From Candidatus Saccharimonadota bacterium (GTDB lineage: Bacteria > Patescibacteriota > Saccharimonadia > Saccharimonadales > Saccharimonadaceae), in NCBI GenBank assembly GCA_017519305.1, contig JAFWSN010000004.1, forward strand, positions 1-51,548: a stretch of 51,548 nt of DNA, read 5' to 3'. The position numbers and the translations under genes are program-made. Of this stretch, positions 17,601-25,176 are shown piece by piece. The notes below the pieces were generated by a model. It did not search any database and was not told the DNA's origin. It saw only the letters and a list, made by a program, of their open reading frames with translations. Position 1 is the stretch's first letter. Each line of letters begins with the position of its first letter.

Positions 17601-18360
17601 CTGCCTCTGTACTGGGCTTAATAAGGGCTTTCAGGACTGCGCCCAACTGCGTAGATACTTCGGCGGTATTGCCGGTTACACCCGTACAGGTGGCAAATAT
17701 CGCCATCAGTTCTTCAATGGTAATGCCTAATTGGGCGGCACTACCTGCAACACTTGGCAAGGCGTCGGCCAACTGCTCAAACGACGTAACACCGTTTTTT
17801 GCGGTAAGCTGTATTTTGTCTTGAATTTCCCCGGCGGCTTCCCATTCTAAACCGTAGTTCTTGATAATGGTAGACGTAACGGTTACGACTTTCTGCAAGT
17901 CGGCCAAACCGCCAACTGACGCTTTAGCGGACTTTTCCAAATAGTTAATCCAATTATCTTCGGGTACGCCATTGGATATAACCATATACAAGCCGTTAGC
18001 CAATTCGTCGCGGGCTATAGGTATCTGCTTGGCCAACTCTGTAACATCATCTGTCAGGGCCTCAAATCCTGCTGCATCCTTGCCCGCCATCGTGTTAGCG
18101 GCTCGCATAGCCTTACTATAGGCGAAACTATCGCCCGTAAGTGTCTGCATTGCGCCGCTAAGTTGCGTTAGTGACTGCTGTATAGACTGAATGGCTATAA
18201 CGCTCTGGCTCCACTTAATAAACGCTTTGTCTGCTGCCGTTACCCTATCATGCACTATGCCTAATTTGTCGGCCAAATTCTGCACGTTGGTAGAGGCTTG
18301 CACGACAACATCTTTGCCGTCAACGCTAAGTTTGATGTTAAATTTTACATCTTTAGCCAT
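14584..18360 (-). CDS. Tape measure protein, main part
   Basis: This 1258-residue protein is the longest in the window and lies just after the tail assembly chaperone genes, as expected for the ruler of tail length. The first 300 residues match the TP901-type tape measure core (AMRAANTMAGKDAAGFEALT, GVTSFEQLADALPSVAGSA). There are hydrophobic segments about 370-480 and long coiled coils about 500-1150. A short imperfect repeat (NDETIRVNVEQG) occurs twice near 880-920. The last about 19 residues are out of the family frame, and the true C-terminus continues in the adjacent frame. Confidence 0.93.
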   Translation of the reverse strand: MAKDVKFNIKLSVDGKDVVVQASTNVQNLADKLGIVHDRVTAADKAFIKWSQSVIAIQSIQQSLTQLSGAMQTLTGDSFAYSKAMRAANTMAGKDAAGFEALTDDVTELAKQIPIARDELANGLYMVISNGVPEDNWINYLEKSAKASVGGLADLQKVVTVTSTIIKNYGLEWEAAGEIQDKIQLTAKNGVTSFEQLADALPSVAGSAAQLGITIEELMAIFATCTGVTGNTAEVSTQLGAVLKALIKPSTEAAKAAEQMGIKFDAAAIKEAGGLDNFLKSLDKAINEYSARTGELSETIYGTLFGSARALRLLTSLTGEQADKFTQNIGEMTNSAGTMDGAFEQMSSTGAAKLKMLENQLGKYRDMVASVFGNVMPIINFTATLGLVAMTFESLRKSAVMLWAGMGRLTQATAAGRAVKLLWTATAVRMNAVTQVMAASFKGAAVSARTLRLAIEGLLIVGGITAAWVVLTEVLTLFNDKSEEAAKSSQELQEAEEAFTRTLADSKMAIEADIKKLQQLIDTKADTTAAVKTLNEKYGELLGTYSTGAEWLTTLKDKSDEYCQQLAIEAKTDTIRRKIFEKNAELMMIAEKKRRLEESGEHRTRVSKTVGTTSAGTAVTYDYEDYTSEYKALMQQETELMGGVAELQKEFDIANTAAEKHRKQMKKTGEEAGGAANGVNYLTMSYAALGEAIEKQKNKVSALAGITGKESEAKTEAKKLHEMEARYKALGKKYGLDKSGNSGKRTIVADPKTLEELRTNIDLTKKKLTDADTAEQRQLREQIKLWQKKANAIELSQKKAAMPVGAIDEAGKVDTTKIQTETDVKTVIEYLNALKQVATTKKELSDIDSQIATVELRQAELQRPDAGVLKSLLGNTNDETIRVNVEQGDVNLPEIPTNDETIRVNVEQGSVDLSPLETLQAIDKELEYQRALRKTVAAEQQGQIDDIINRLETLKKHAENAGVIRMDDSALKTYDQLAIKVQYYQDQLKNATAASRPELLRHIADLEKIRQQWELADKAATVETDVRKVSTLKEITDAISFLQEKQKTATAQEIQGIQQTIAALERKKKSLQMGIDIPDMQREIAEVNALSGRDYKVRIKGFGFEELTKKIRDLQKVLADTENPVTDSQRKDIEGMIAVYEKWRKQSVSTFGAFKDGWSGVKGIGSGIESISNALEGNGNAWQKVTAFVDGFIQIVEGINTVIGIIDMLTTATTAHTIAKGAESAAIVTATTTQGVEAAALPQLQPPPQFRLLLQTRL

Positions 18361-18365
18361 TTTGT

Positions 18366-18668
18366 CTATTCATCTTTTAGTCTTTCAATTAACGCTTCAA
18401 ATCTCTTTTTGCTTTCCTCTGCCGTTAGCGGCTTCGGCTTTTTTCGTGGGGCTTGCGTTTTTTTATCCCACGGTAACGGATAGACTTTTTGCGCTGTTGG
18501 CCGTCCTTTCAAGTGTGGCCGTAAGGTAGCAACAATTATAGCCCTTGCGCGTTCCCATCCGTCTTTATAATCGGCTTCGCGTTGGTCGTGATACGCCTTG
18601 CTGATACTCGCAAATTCCTTTGGGGTACACCTGCAAAAATCGTCAAACGATAGGTGTATGCAACCCAA
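18366..18668 (-). CDS. Tail assembly chaperone, downstream frame
   Basis: This ORF (up to 100 residues, GCIHLSFDDFCRCTPKEF at its start) has no ATG and lies in the -1 frame relative to the preceding ORF. A run of nine A residues on the coding strand just before that ORF's stop (18702-18710) allows a -1 shift that would read through into this frame. This is the G/GT arrangement of tail chaperones just before the tape measure gene in long-tailed phages. The product should assist tail assembly and be absent from the virion. The frameshift is inferred from sequence and context. Confidence 0.8.
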   Translation of the reverse strand: MGCIHLSFDDFCRCTPKEFASISKAYHDQREADYKDGWERARAIIVATLRPHLKGRPTAQKVYPLPWDKKTQAPRKKPKPLTAEESKKRFEALIERLKDE

Positions 18669-18694
18669 CGCAAAGCCTAAGTAGTCATAAATCC

Positions 18695-19015
18695 CTAAGT
18701 TTTTTTTTCTTCGGGTGTCTCGCTGTTTTCTGTACTCTCACCGTCTGCCGGTTCTTGGCTCGCCTCGGCCCATGCCGTAGCGATTTCGGGCGTAATGTTA
18801 TCGGCAAAGTCCAAAAGCGACATATTAAATTCTATGCCGTCGGCCTTAGATGCTGACTTAACACAACACCAAAAGAATGTGCAAAGTTCGGTGAAATTGC
18901 TTGGGTCAAGTTCCGTAATCTCCTTGCCCGTTTCCTGTTTGAAACGTAGCATAGCCCCCATAGTCTGCCTACAGGGGTATGCTACGCCATTGATAGTAAT
19001 TTCTACTTTCGCCAT
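18695..19015 (-). CDS. Tail assembly chaperone, upstream frame
   Basis: This 106-residue protein (MAKVEITINGVAYPCRQTMG) follows the tail tube gene and ends in a Glu/Lys-rich tail encoded by a run of nine A residues. It corresponds to the first product of the G/GT chaperone pair that coats the tape measure protein during tail assembly. Its N-terminal beta strands and the helical middle part fit the family of small phage tail chaperones. The extended form would arise by -1 slippage. Confidence 0.8.
   Translation of the reverse strand: MAKVEITINGVAYPCRQTMGAMLRFKQETGKEITELDPSNFTELCTFFWCCVKSASKADGIEFNMSLLDFADNITPEIATAWAEASQEPADGESTENSETPEEKKT
18702..18710 (-). promoter_or_regulatory. Probable -1 frameshift site of the tail chaperone
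   Basis: The coding strand reads GAAG, nine A, CTTAG. In the zero frame the codons are GAA GAA AAA AAA ACT TAG, so the heptamer A AAA AAA lies just before the stop. Slippage back by one base gives E-E-K-K-N-L-G-I and continues without a stop into the ORF ending at 18366. Confidence 0.8.
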
Positions 19016-19026
19016 GATTGTAGGAA

Positions 19027-19485
19027 TTATTCGTTACCTGTTGCCTTACCGGGATAGGTAGTAGGCTCGCCGTCGCTCTCCAGACTGATAGAGAAAGTCG
19101 CATCGTCCTGCGCGGGGCTTGTTTCCTCCAAAGAGGTGATAACAAAGTTACCCTGCACGTAGGGGTTAGCGTCGCCCTCACGTTGGAAAGCCTTAACCTG
19201 AATAGAAGCACCTGCGCCCCACAAAGCGGACAACTCGGCATAGCCGTTTTCTGCTTCGCCGTAGTAACGCAAGCCCTCGGCACTAATTGAGATACTAAGG
19301 CCGGTAACGCCTTTGCCTTTCCACAAACCGGCTGAATAGCCTTGGTCTGCGGCGGGCTTTACGGCTCTGTCCTTGGTCTCGCTGTTGAAAGTAATCGTGT
19401 GGGTAGTGCAATGGCCAATAGCCTTGCCGCCAACGCTCAACAGAATGTCGCTACCGTTAATGTAGCCTGAACTTGGTACTGCCAT
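19027..19485 (-). CDS. Major tail (tube) protein
   Basis: This 152-residue protein starts MAVPSSGYINGSDILLSVGG and contains TITFNSETKDRAVKPAADQG, a pattern of phage tail tube proteins of the TP901-1 type. The beta-rich fold and length fit a protein that polymerises into the tail tube around the tape measure. Neighbours are the tail terminator-like protein upstream and tail chaperones downstream, the usual order. Confidence 0.9.
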   Translation of the reverse strand: MAVPSSGYINGSDILLSVGGKAIGHCTTHTITFNSETKDRAVKPAADQGYSAGLWKGKGVTGLSISISAEGLRYYGEAENGYAELSALWGAGASIQVKAFQREGDANPYVQGNFVITSLEETSPAQDDATFSISLESDGEPTTYPGKATGNE

Positions 19486-19500
19486 AATTCTAATTGTTTA

Positions 19501-19887
19501 TTAAATTTGTACTTGAAAAGTTAGACATTGTACGTAGGCATCATCTTCGTAGATTTCTTCGCCGTCTACCAAAGTGCAACTGCGCATTACCAAACCGTCT
19601 TTCTCACCCTGCACGTAGTCCAAAGCGGCGCGTACCGCCTCGGCTAACTCTATGCTCTTTTCGTAAGTGGCGGCATAGCAATTTATATCAATCTGCACCG
19701 TGTCCGCTCCGGGGTTCTTAGCCTTGGTAGGGTTATGCTCCAGGCGTGAACGTCGGTAGGCGACGTAAGGCAATTCGGCTTTATCGGTAACAACCGGGAA
19801 AACCTTTTTTGCTATTCGCATAACGTCGGTGTCTGCTATCAGAATACCGCGTATAACTGCCCCTGCGCTTAATGATGTCTTTGCCAT
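19501..19887 (-). CDS. Tail completion or terminator protein (DUF3168-like)
   Basis: This 128-residue protein has the pattern of DUF3168 tail completion proteins, including LPYVAYRRS near residue 40 and a conserved central block (IDINCYAATYEKSIELAEAV). Such proteins cap the tail and join it to the head. It lies between an HK97 gp10-like protein and the tail tube gene, as expected. Confidence 0.8.
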   Translation of the reverse strand: MAKTSLSAGAVIRGILIADTDVMRIAKKVFPVVTDKAELPYVAYRRSRLEHNPTKAKNPGADTVQIDINCYAATYEKSIELAEAVRAALDYVQGEKDGLVMRSCTLVDGEEIYEDDAYVQCLTFQVQI

Positions 19888-19899
19888 GATTCTTTGTTA

Positions 19900-20484
19900 T
19901 TATATAAATCCGCATTTCTTAGCCACTTTCTCAACTGCTGCGCCAACTTCTACGGTCAAATCACTTTCGACGGTTTGGAACATTTCGGGTGTTGCCTTAT
20001 CAAGAAATCCGTAAGCACTCATTTGGCCGGTCGGTATTCCATCCTTACGTATGGTTTCCGTCCAATATTGCGTTTTGCCGCTTCGGTGTGTGCCATAGAT
20101 ACCGTGCTTTATACGTATTTTCTTGCCGCCTCTCTGACGTGGTTTTGTACCCTCTTCAGCCCACATAAGTACGGGTTTCTTAAAGCCCTTGCGGTTTTCG
20201 TGCATCGACTTTTCGCCCTCCCCTTTCAGGTTTGCCCGGTGGGCCTTGACGGTAATCATAAAGCCACCGCCCCGGCTGTAAATGTGACTACGTATGCCCT
20301 TATCCCAATCGCGCTTGTTTCCCTGTACTTGCAGCTTACTTGCGTGTAGATGTCGGCGGGCTATACCTAACGCCTTTTTTGCTTCGGCGCGGTATGAGCG
20401 TTTCAGGGCGTTACGTAGTTGCCTTGGGTTTAATTCCTTGGTCAACTCCTGCCACTCTTTGCCGTCGTACTGATTTGGTTGCAT
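19900..20484 (-). CDS. HK97 gp10-like head-tail or tail completion protein
   Basis: This 194-residue basic protein contains YRAEAKKALGIARRHLHAS, and later WAEEGTKPRQRGGKKIRI, a block seen in HK97 gp10-like proteins where EEGTK-R is followed by a basic stretch. The C-terminal helix (VESDLTVEVGAAVEKVAKK) also fits. It would act in joining head and tail. It lies just downstream of an unusual secreted-type protein gene. Confidence 0.75.
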   Translation of the reverse strand: MQPNQYDGKEWQELTKELNPRQLRNALKRSYRAEAKKALGIARRHLHASKLQVQGNKRDWDKGIRSHIYSRGGGFMITVKAHRANLKGEGEKSMHENRKGFKKPVLMWAEEGTKPRQRGGKKIRIKHGIYGTHRSGKTQYWTETIRKDGIPTGQMSAYGFLDKATPEMFQTVESDLTVEVGAAVEKVAKKCGFI

Positions 20485-20506
20485 ACGCTGTGCGGTTTAT
20501 TCGTTG

Positions 20507-20962
20507 TTACTTTCGCTGTGCCATAACCCATCGTTTCCACTTGCCGGGTGCGTACATCTGATTAGCGGTACTTTTGGCTTGGTCGGATAGTCGTAGGTAG
20601 CATCTTCGATTGTCGGGAAATAAGTAGGTGTTAGTCTGCCTAAATCGTTGGTGCGCCTGTGCGAAAGTCATTACATCTTTGCAAGCATCGGCAAAGCCTG
20701 ATAACGTAAGGTTGTACGTATCGGCTACAAAGTCGGTGCGTAGTGTTACCTGATTAACAGGCATAACGAAATCTACGCCCTGTACTACGTCGTAGGTGGT
20801 AATCATGTACTCACCGGGTACGTCGAAAATAGGCTGCTGGGCCTTTTCGGTTACTACTACGTCGCCGTAGGTAGGCGGCTGCTCTACCGTTCCACCGGCA
20901 AACGCGCAAAGCGAAACACTAAAGATTAGTGCCAACGCTGATAAAATAATTTTGGATTTCAT
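20507..20962 (-). CDS. Predicted exported protein inside the head-tail gene cluster
   Basis: The first residues (MKSKIILSALALIFSVSLCA) form a clear signal peptide with a basic N-region, hydrophobic core and probable cleavage after AFA. The mature part is about 128 residues without a recognised family. A secreted protein is out of place between head closure and tail completion genes. It may be a cargo gene altering the host envelope, for example for superinfection exclusion, or a virion protein that crosses the membrane. No lipobox is seen; the Cys at about 19 is followed by AFAGG. Confidence 0.75.
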   Translation of the reverse strand: MKSKIILSALALIFSVSLCAFAGGTVEQPPTYGDVVVTEKAQQPIFDVPGEYMITTYDVVQGVDFVMPVNQVTLRTDFVADTYNLTLSGFADACKDVMTFAQAHQRFRQTNTYLFPDNRRCYLRLSDQAKSTANQMYAPGKWKRWVMAQRK

Positions 20963-20984
20963 ACCTTTTTTGTTTTTGGGGTTG

Positions 20985-21305
20985 TTACTCGTTTACTCTC
21001 TCACAAATCAGGGTCTTATAGCCTCTATCAATATTCGGCTCAATGGCTACAACGGTATAGAGATACCCGCCCAACTGCTGTACGCGCCAATTCTCGGCTA
21101 CCGTGTGCGCGTCGCGGATATTCCACGAAACGCGATAATCCGGGAAATGCTCGCCTACCTCTTCGCTACGGTTGCCCGTATGCTTTACGCGCTCGGCGTG
21201 TACGGTTACGGTGTCGGTATAGGTCGTAACCTCTTCGCCAAAGTCGTTAGTGGTCTGCGTAGGCTCTAACAGCGTAAGTTTGTATTTCATCCGTCCGGCT
21301 ATCAT
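20985..21305 (-). CDS. Head-tail joining (head closure) protein
   Basis: This 106-residue protein shows the pattern of small phage head-tail joining proteins of the SPP1 gp16/HK97 closure type: MKYKLTLLEPTQTTNDFGEEV near the start, a central conserved HFPDYRVSWNIRD block and a C-terminal strand (YTVVAIEPNIDRGYKTLICE). The start codon overlaps the stop of the preceding connector gene (ATGA), which supports the choice of start. Confidence 0.85.
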   Translation of the reverse strand: MIAGRMKYKLTLLEPTQTTNDFGEEVTTYTDTVTVHAERVKHTGNRSEEVGEHFPDYRVSWNIRDAHTVAENWRVQQLGGYLYTVVAIEPNIDRGYKTLICERVNE

Positions 21306-21613
21306 CTTGCCAACTTTCTAAAGGGTTTCATTAAGGCTAATAGTGCGTTTGGAACACTATGGTACTGCACTTGTGCGTCGCTCTCACGTTGGTTATACCA
21401 ATGTGCGCCAATGAGTAAGACGGCCTGTTTCAGTTCGTCGGGGAAATTCCCGGATTCGTCCATTTCGGCCAATTCCTCACGGGTACGACGGGTATAGCGG
21501 ATAACGTGCTTTTCTGCTGCGTCCAAATACTGCTGCAAAAGCGTATCGTCTGCCGTAAACTCGTCGGCGTTGCACTGCTTCTTAAAGAGTTCCAAACTCA
21601 CTACATTAGCCAT
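21302..21613 (-). CDS. Head-tail connector protein (HK97 gp6-like)
   Basis: This 103-residue helical protein resembles the gp6-type connector: an N-terminal LELFKKQCN segment, LQQYLDAAEKHVIRYT, and the conserved ELKQAVLLIGAHWYNQRE block. It should form a ring beneath the portal. It lies between the major capsid gene and the head closure gene, which is the standard position. Confidence 0.9.
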   Translation of the reverse strand: MANVVSLELFKKQCNADEFTADDTLLQQYLDAAEKHVIRYTRRTREELAEMDESGNFPDELKQAVLLIGAHWYNQRESDAQVQYHSVPNALLALMKPFRKLAR

Positions 21614-21648
21614 AACTTAAAGCACTCCTGATTAGTTACACAATCCGT

Positions 21649-23049
21649 TTAGCCTGCGGCCTGAACGGTCACGGCGCAAGTTGCGGTGTAGGTCTGACCG
21701 CCAAACGTGAACGATGCGGTTACGTTAGACGTACCGGCTGCAACGGCTGTTACCTTACCATTTGCGACGGTGGCCTTTGCGGTTGCGCTACTTGCCCACG
21801 TAACGGCTGTGCCTACGGGGAATACGGTAGCCGTCAGGTCGTAGGTGTCGCCAACGGTCAAAGTCAACTCGGACTTATCAAGGAAAACGCCAATCTGCGA
21901 AAGAACGGCGAAAGCCTCCTGACGCAATACGCTAATAGCGTAGTCCACGTTAAGCACAAAGTCGATAGCATTCTTTCGTGCCTGGCTGTAGGGGTCTACA
22001 ATAAACACCATGTCACCAAACAGGCCCTGCGGTGCGTACTTAAACGCGCCGACGAAAATCTGGCCGTCGGGTACTTCGTTGGTGGTGAATACGGGTACAC
22101 CGTTAATCTTACCGTTTTCGTCAACGATAGCAGAGTTTGCGCCCTGCCACTTTGGGGTAGCCTCCAAATTGCCCTTAGTTACGTCGCTCATAACGTAGCA
22201 AAGGCCCTCGCCCTTGATGTTGTGCGAAAGGATAGCAGACTTAACGCCTACAAGTTCCATCAGGGTAGGAGTTGCGCCGGTGTAGGTCTTTTTGTTCTTA
22301 GCCACCATATTGGCGGGAATGAACGGGCCTACAAGGTCGGTAGAGCCGTTTACCTTGGTCTGACTGAACATAATCTTGTTCATCAGTTCGGCAATGGCTA
22401 CCGGCATATACTGCGTGGCCACCAACTGCACAAGGTTGTCGGTCTCATTCAGGGCCTCACGGGTGATAGGCACGGCGATACCCAAACGCTCCGGCTTCGC
22501 AATGAGTTTGTTAATAGGTATCTTGGTGTCGCCCAACTCTGCGCCCTCATCGTTAATTGTGGCATGGAAAGCCTCAACGATAGGCCACTGGTGATTACCT
22601 TTCAGGCCGGTAAGCAACGGTGCGCCAATGGCCGAAAGAATAGTCTTGTTATAAAGTGGCTCTACGATGTCGTGCGTAGTCAGCCCGGCGGGGTTCGTAC
22701 CTGCAAGGCCGCTGGCGTAAGTAGAGGTGTTGCCGCCGAAAGACTGTGCTACGGCGCGGCTAATCTTCAACTCGAAACGCTGGCCCTTGTCTAAGCACTC
22801 GCGTACCTTGGCGTTTGCGTAGGGTATATCTTCCTCGCGCATTACCTCGATAGTCGGGGTGTTGGCCTTAATCTTCATTTCGAGAATATCCAACTCGCGG
22901 GAAAGCTGCTTAATTTCGCCCTGCTCGGCCTCGGTGTATGCTTCGCGCTCCTTATCACTTTCGAGATTCTCCGCCATCTCGTTAAGGCGGCCTTTGATTT
23001 GACTAATCCGCTCGTAGGCTTCGCGGAAATTGAACTTTGGCTTACTCAT
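21649..23049 (-). CDS. Major capsid protein, HK97 fold with C-terminal Ig-like domain
   Basis: The product is 466 residues from the ATG at 23049 (MSKPKFNFREAYERIS); the longer frame uses a start inside the leader. Residues about 1-85 are a charged coiled coil, the delta or scaffold domain removed by the prohead protease. Residues about 100-390 match the HK97-type shell domain, including FHATINDEGAELGDTKIP and IAVPITREALNETDNLV. A bacterial Ig-like Big_2 domain (about 392-466, SELTLTVGDTYDLTATVFP) is added at the C-terminus. Such domains often decorate virions and may bind mucus or cell-surface glycans. Confidence 0.95.
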   Translation of the reverse strand: MSKPKFNFREAYERISQIKGRLNEMAENLESDKEREAYTEAEQGEIKQLSRELDILEMKIKANTPTIEVMREEDIPYANAKVRECLDKGQRFELKISRAVAQSFGGNTSTYASGLAGTNPAGLTTHDIVEPLYNKTILSAIGAPLLTGLKGNHQWPIVEAFHATINDEGAELGDTKIPINKLIAKPERLGIAVPITREALNETDNLVQLVATQYMPVAIAELMNKIMFSQTKVNGSTDLVGPFIPANMVAKNKKTYTGATPTLMELVGVKSAILSHNIKGEGLCYVMSDVTKGNLEATPKWQGANSAIVDENGKINGVPVFTTNEVPDGQIFVGAFKYAPQGLFGDMVFIVDPYSQARKNAIDFVLNVDYAISVLRQEAFAVLSQIGVFLDKSELTLTVGDTYDLTATVFPVGTAVTWASSATAKATVANGKVTAVAAGTSNVTASFTFGGQTYTATCAVTVQAAG

Positions 23050-23089
23050 AACTTTTTTTGCCTTGGTTAAATTAAACAATATGCGCCGC

Positions 23090-23782
23090 CTAAACGGTGC
23101 GGTTTATTCTCTCTTTCAATACCCGGATAGCCTCGCGTTTCTTTGCAAGGTCTATTGTCTTGGGCTGCTCAACCGTCGTAGTTTTCGGTTTGTCGAATAC
23201 TACACCGGCTTCCTCGACTTCGCGCTTACTTACCGTTGTCTGCTCGTAAGCGGGCTTTGGTGTAATCGTAAAGTCGTACACCTTATCAATACGCTTAACG
23301 TGGCGCAACAGAATATCGTCGCCGTCCTCTGTCTTTTCGCCTGACAACTCGTAACTAACGGCGTTCTCGCTATCCCGTTCATCGGTAGAGTAGATAAACG
23401 AGCATCCCGATATGTCGCCGCGTGAAATCAGTTCCAACGCCTTATCGCCGTCGGCTGTCTTGGGTACTTCACACCAAAACTTAACACCTATTTCGTCGAT
23501 TTCGTAGTGCAACGTGCCAACGCCCATCTTACTACGGCCTAAGATAAGTTGGCGGTCGTGGAACATCGTAAGCATGATGTCGCAAGCGTCCAACGTCTCA
23601 CGGGTAATACAACCGGGTTCTAATACCTCGTAGTAGTTTTCCCACCAATCGCACAAAAGACGGCTGCGCACACCGAATTTAAGCGCGTAGCCCTCAATTA
23701 TACGGCTCTCGCCGCCCTCGGCGGCTTCCCGGATTTGTAGCCTAACGTCAAATCCGATACTCCTTTTGTTAATCTTCGTCAT
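23090..23782 (-). CDS. HK97-family prohead protease
   Basis: This 230-residue protein begins with the family pattern RIIEGYALKFGVRS, followed by MFHDR (active-site His) and GDISGCSFIYS (active-site Ser). It should cleave the scaffold domain from the capsid protein during head maturation. The C-terminal 60 residues are charged and helical and may be removed by self-cleavage. It overlaps the portal gene by 14 bases and precedes the capsid gene. Confidence 0.92.
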   Translation of the reverse strand: MTKINKRSIGFDVRLQIREAAEGGESRIIEGYALKFGVRSRLLCDWWENYYEVLEPGCITRETLDACDIMLTMFHDRQLILGRSKMGVGTLHYEIDEIGVKFWCEVPKTADGDKALELISRGDISGCSFIYSTDERDSENAVSYELSGEKTEDGDDILLRHVKRIDKVYDFTITPKPAYEQTTVSKREVEEAGVVFDKPKTTTVEQPKTIDLAKKREAIRVLKERINRTV

Positions 23783-25058
23783 CTTCTTCGCTTGGTTTTG
23801 TTTCTTCTATATTCGTTGTGCCGCCTCCGGGCTTGAACTTATCGCCGTTCAACGGTATAAGATTTGCAGATACTAACGTAATATCGCCGCCCTCGACTGC
23901 GGGCTGATTCTCTATGTGTCTCCAATCGTTTACGGTGTAGATGCCGCTTGCAATGGTCATTGTCTGGTACTTCGCCAACGAAAGCAAATCAAGGCTGTAG
24001 ATGCCTTTACGGTCAAACTTGAAAATACGTTTGCAGCAAAGCGACTGCGGTATAAGTTTGCGTGTAAACTCGGCCTCAATACGTTTCAGGATAGGGTCTA
24101 ACGAAAACGACAAATACGTTATATTGGCCATTTCAGCCGATTTGTAGTTATTGCTCGTATCGTCAAACACAAACGACGGGTGTACGCCAAAGAAACGGCA
24201 AAGTTCCCGGACGGTAAACTTACGGGTTTCCAAAAACTGCATATCAGTAGAGGAAAGCGAAATTTGCTTAAAGTCGGACTGACCGGGCAAACTTACGATA
24301 TGCTCACCGTTCATAAACCTTTCGTCTAAGTTGGCGGCTGTCTTTTCCAACTCTTCATCTGCATACTCGCCAAAGCCTATTACCGATTTGTCGTTGCTGA
24401 CAATACCCCGGACGTTACCGCCATTGATAAAGCGGTTTGCCGTCTCAACGTCGCCCGCCTGTGCAATAGTAAGAGTATTGCGGGCGTGGCTTAGTACGCT
24501 CTCGCCTGTACGCCCATCTGACGAATGTAAATACAGGTGGATAACTTCGGATTCCTTAAACGTACCGTAAACGCCGTTATATGCGTCGCAAATGGTGTAC
24601 GTGCCATTCAAAGCGTCGTGGCCTACCGTGTTGCGCCCGCAAAGCACTAAGTCGGTAATCTCTCCCCTGACTTTGCGCGGGTAGATGTAGGCGTTACCAT
24701 CTAAAAGCATCATCTTAACGGCCATACTCCAAAAGTCGAAAATTGACATTTCGGGTTGAGGTTGTACGGTAAGTAAATAATGTAGGTCGTTGTTTTTGTC
24801 CTCTTGGTAGCGGTCGCCCTTTAACTTCATGTACTGCAAATGCAAACCGGCTACGCTATCACTAAGCAACTGCACACAACGGTAAACGGTGGCTACGGCT
24901 GTCGCGGTGTCAGTAGAGGCGTAGAAAAATTGCAGCCCTGCACCTGTGCGCGGGGTTGTACGTTGCGTGGTTTTGGCTTGCGGCGCGGGTGCGGCCTGTT
25001 GCTCTACCACTTCATCGCGTTGTTTCCAAATACGGGAAATATCCCACCATTTAGCCAT
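23769..25058 (-). CDS. Portal protein (HK97 family)
   Basis: The product is 429 residues from the ATG at 25058 (MAKWWDISRIWKQRDE). A longer frame would start inside the promoter. The family pattern is clear: TAVATVYRCVQLLSDSVAGL near residue 50, YIYPRKVRGEITDLV in the middle, FFGVHPSFVFD and YKSAEMANITYLSFSLDPIL in the clip and stem regions. It forms the ring through which DNA enters and leaves the head. It is the first gene after the strong promoter at 25081-25111. Confidence 0.95.
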   Translation of the reverse strand: MAKWWDISRIWKQRDEVVEQQAAPAPQAKTTQRTTPRTGAGLQFFYASTDTATAVATVYRCVQLLSDSVAGLHLQYMKLKGDRYQEDKNNDLHYLLTVQPQPEMSIFDFWSMAVKMMLLDGNAYIYPRKVRGEITDLVLCGRNTVGHDALNGTYTICDAYNGVYGTFKESEVIHLYLHSSDGRTGESVLSHARNTLTIAQAGDVETANRFINGGNVRGIVSNDKSVIGFGEYADEELEKTAANLDERFMNGEHIVSLPGQSDFKQISLSSTDMQFLETRKFTVRELCRFFGVHPSFVFDDTSNNYKSAEMANITYLSFSLDPILKRIEAEFTRKLIPQSLCCKRIFKFDRKGIYSLDLLSLAKYQTMTIASGIYTVNDWRHIENQPAVEGGDITLVSANLIPLNGDKFKPGGGTTNIEETKPSEEDDED

Positions 25059-25064
25059 AAAAAT

Positions 25065-25088
25065 AGATATATCTTTTCGGCAAAGATA
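25065..25088 (-). promoter_or_regulatory. Inverted repeat at the structural-gene promoter
   Basis: TATCTTT and AAAGATA form an inverted repeat spaced by five bases, and the second arm is part of the -7 element of the structural-gene promoter. It lies at the expected transcript start. It could be an operator or a hairpin at the 5' end of the mRNA. Confidence 0.4.
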
Positions 25089-25111
25089 CACCTATTTTAT
25101 GGGCGTTCAAA
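25081..25111 (-). promoter_or_regulatory. Bacteroidetes-type promoter for the head and tail genes
   Basis: On the minus strand the site reads TTTG, 19 bases, TATCTTTG, a perfect match to the Bacteroidetes -33/-7 consensus. The transcript should start about 25073, just before the portal ATG at 25058. This would drive the whole late structural operon. Confidence 0.75.
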
Positions 25112-25123
25112 ATCGGCTAAGGT

Positions 25124-25154
25124 GCATCGTGGTACACCTTGGCGCAACGTGGTA
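25124..25154 (-). promoter_or_regulatory. Direct repeats upstream of the structural-gene promoter
   Basis: GCATCGTGGTA (25124-25134) and GCAACGTGGTA (25144-25154) form a direct repeat with a 20-bp period, placed just upstream of the -33 box. Equal spacing of two turns of the helix suits an activator site. AAGGTG and CACCTT also pair around the first copy. The role is inferred. Confidence 0.4.
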
Positions 25155-25176
25155 AAATTTTGAGTTTGTTAAGAAT

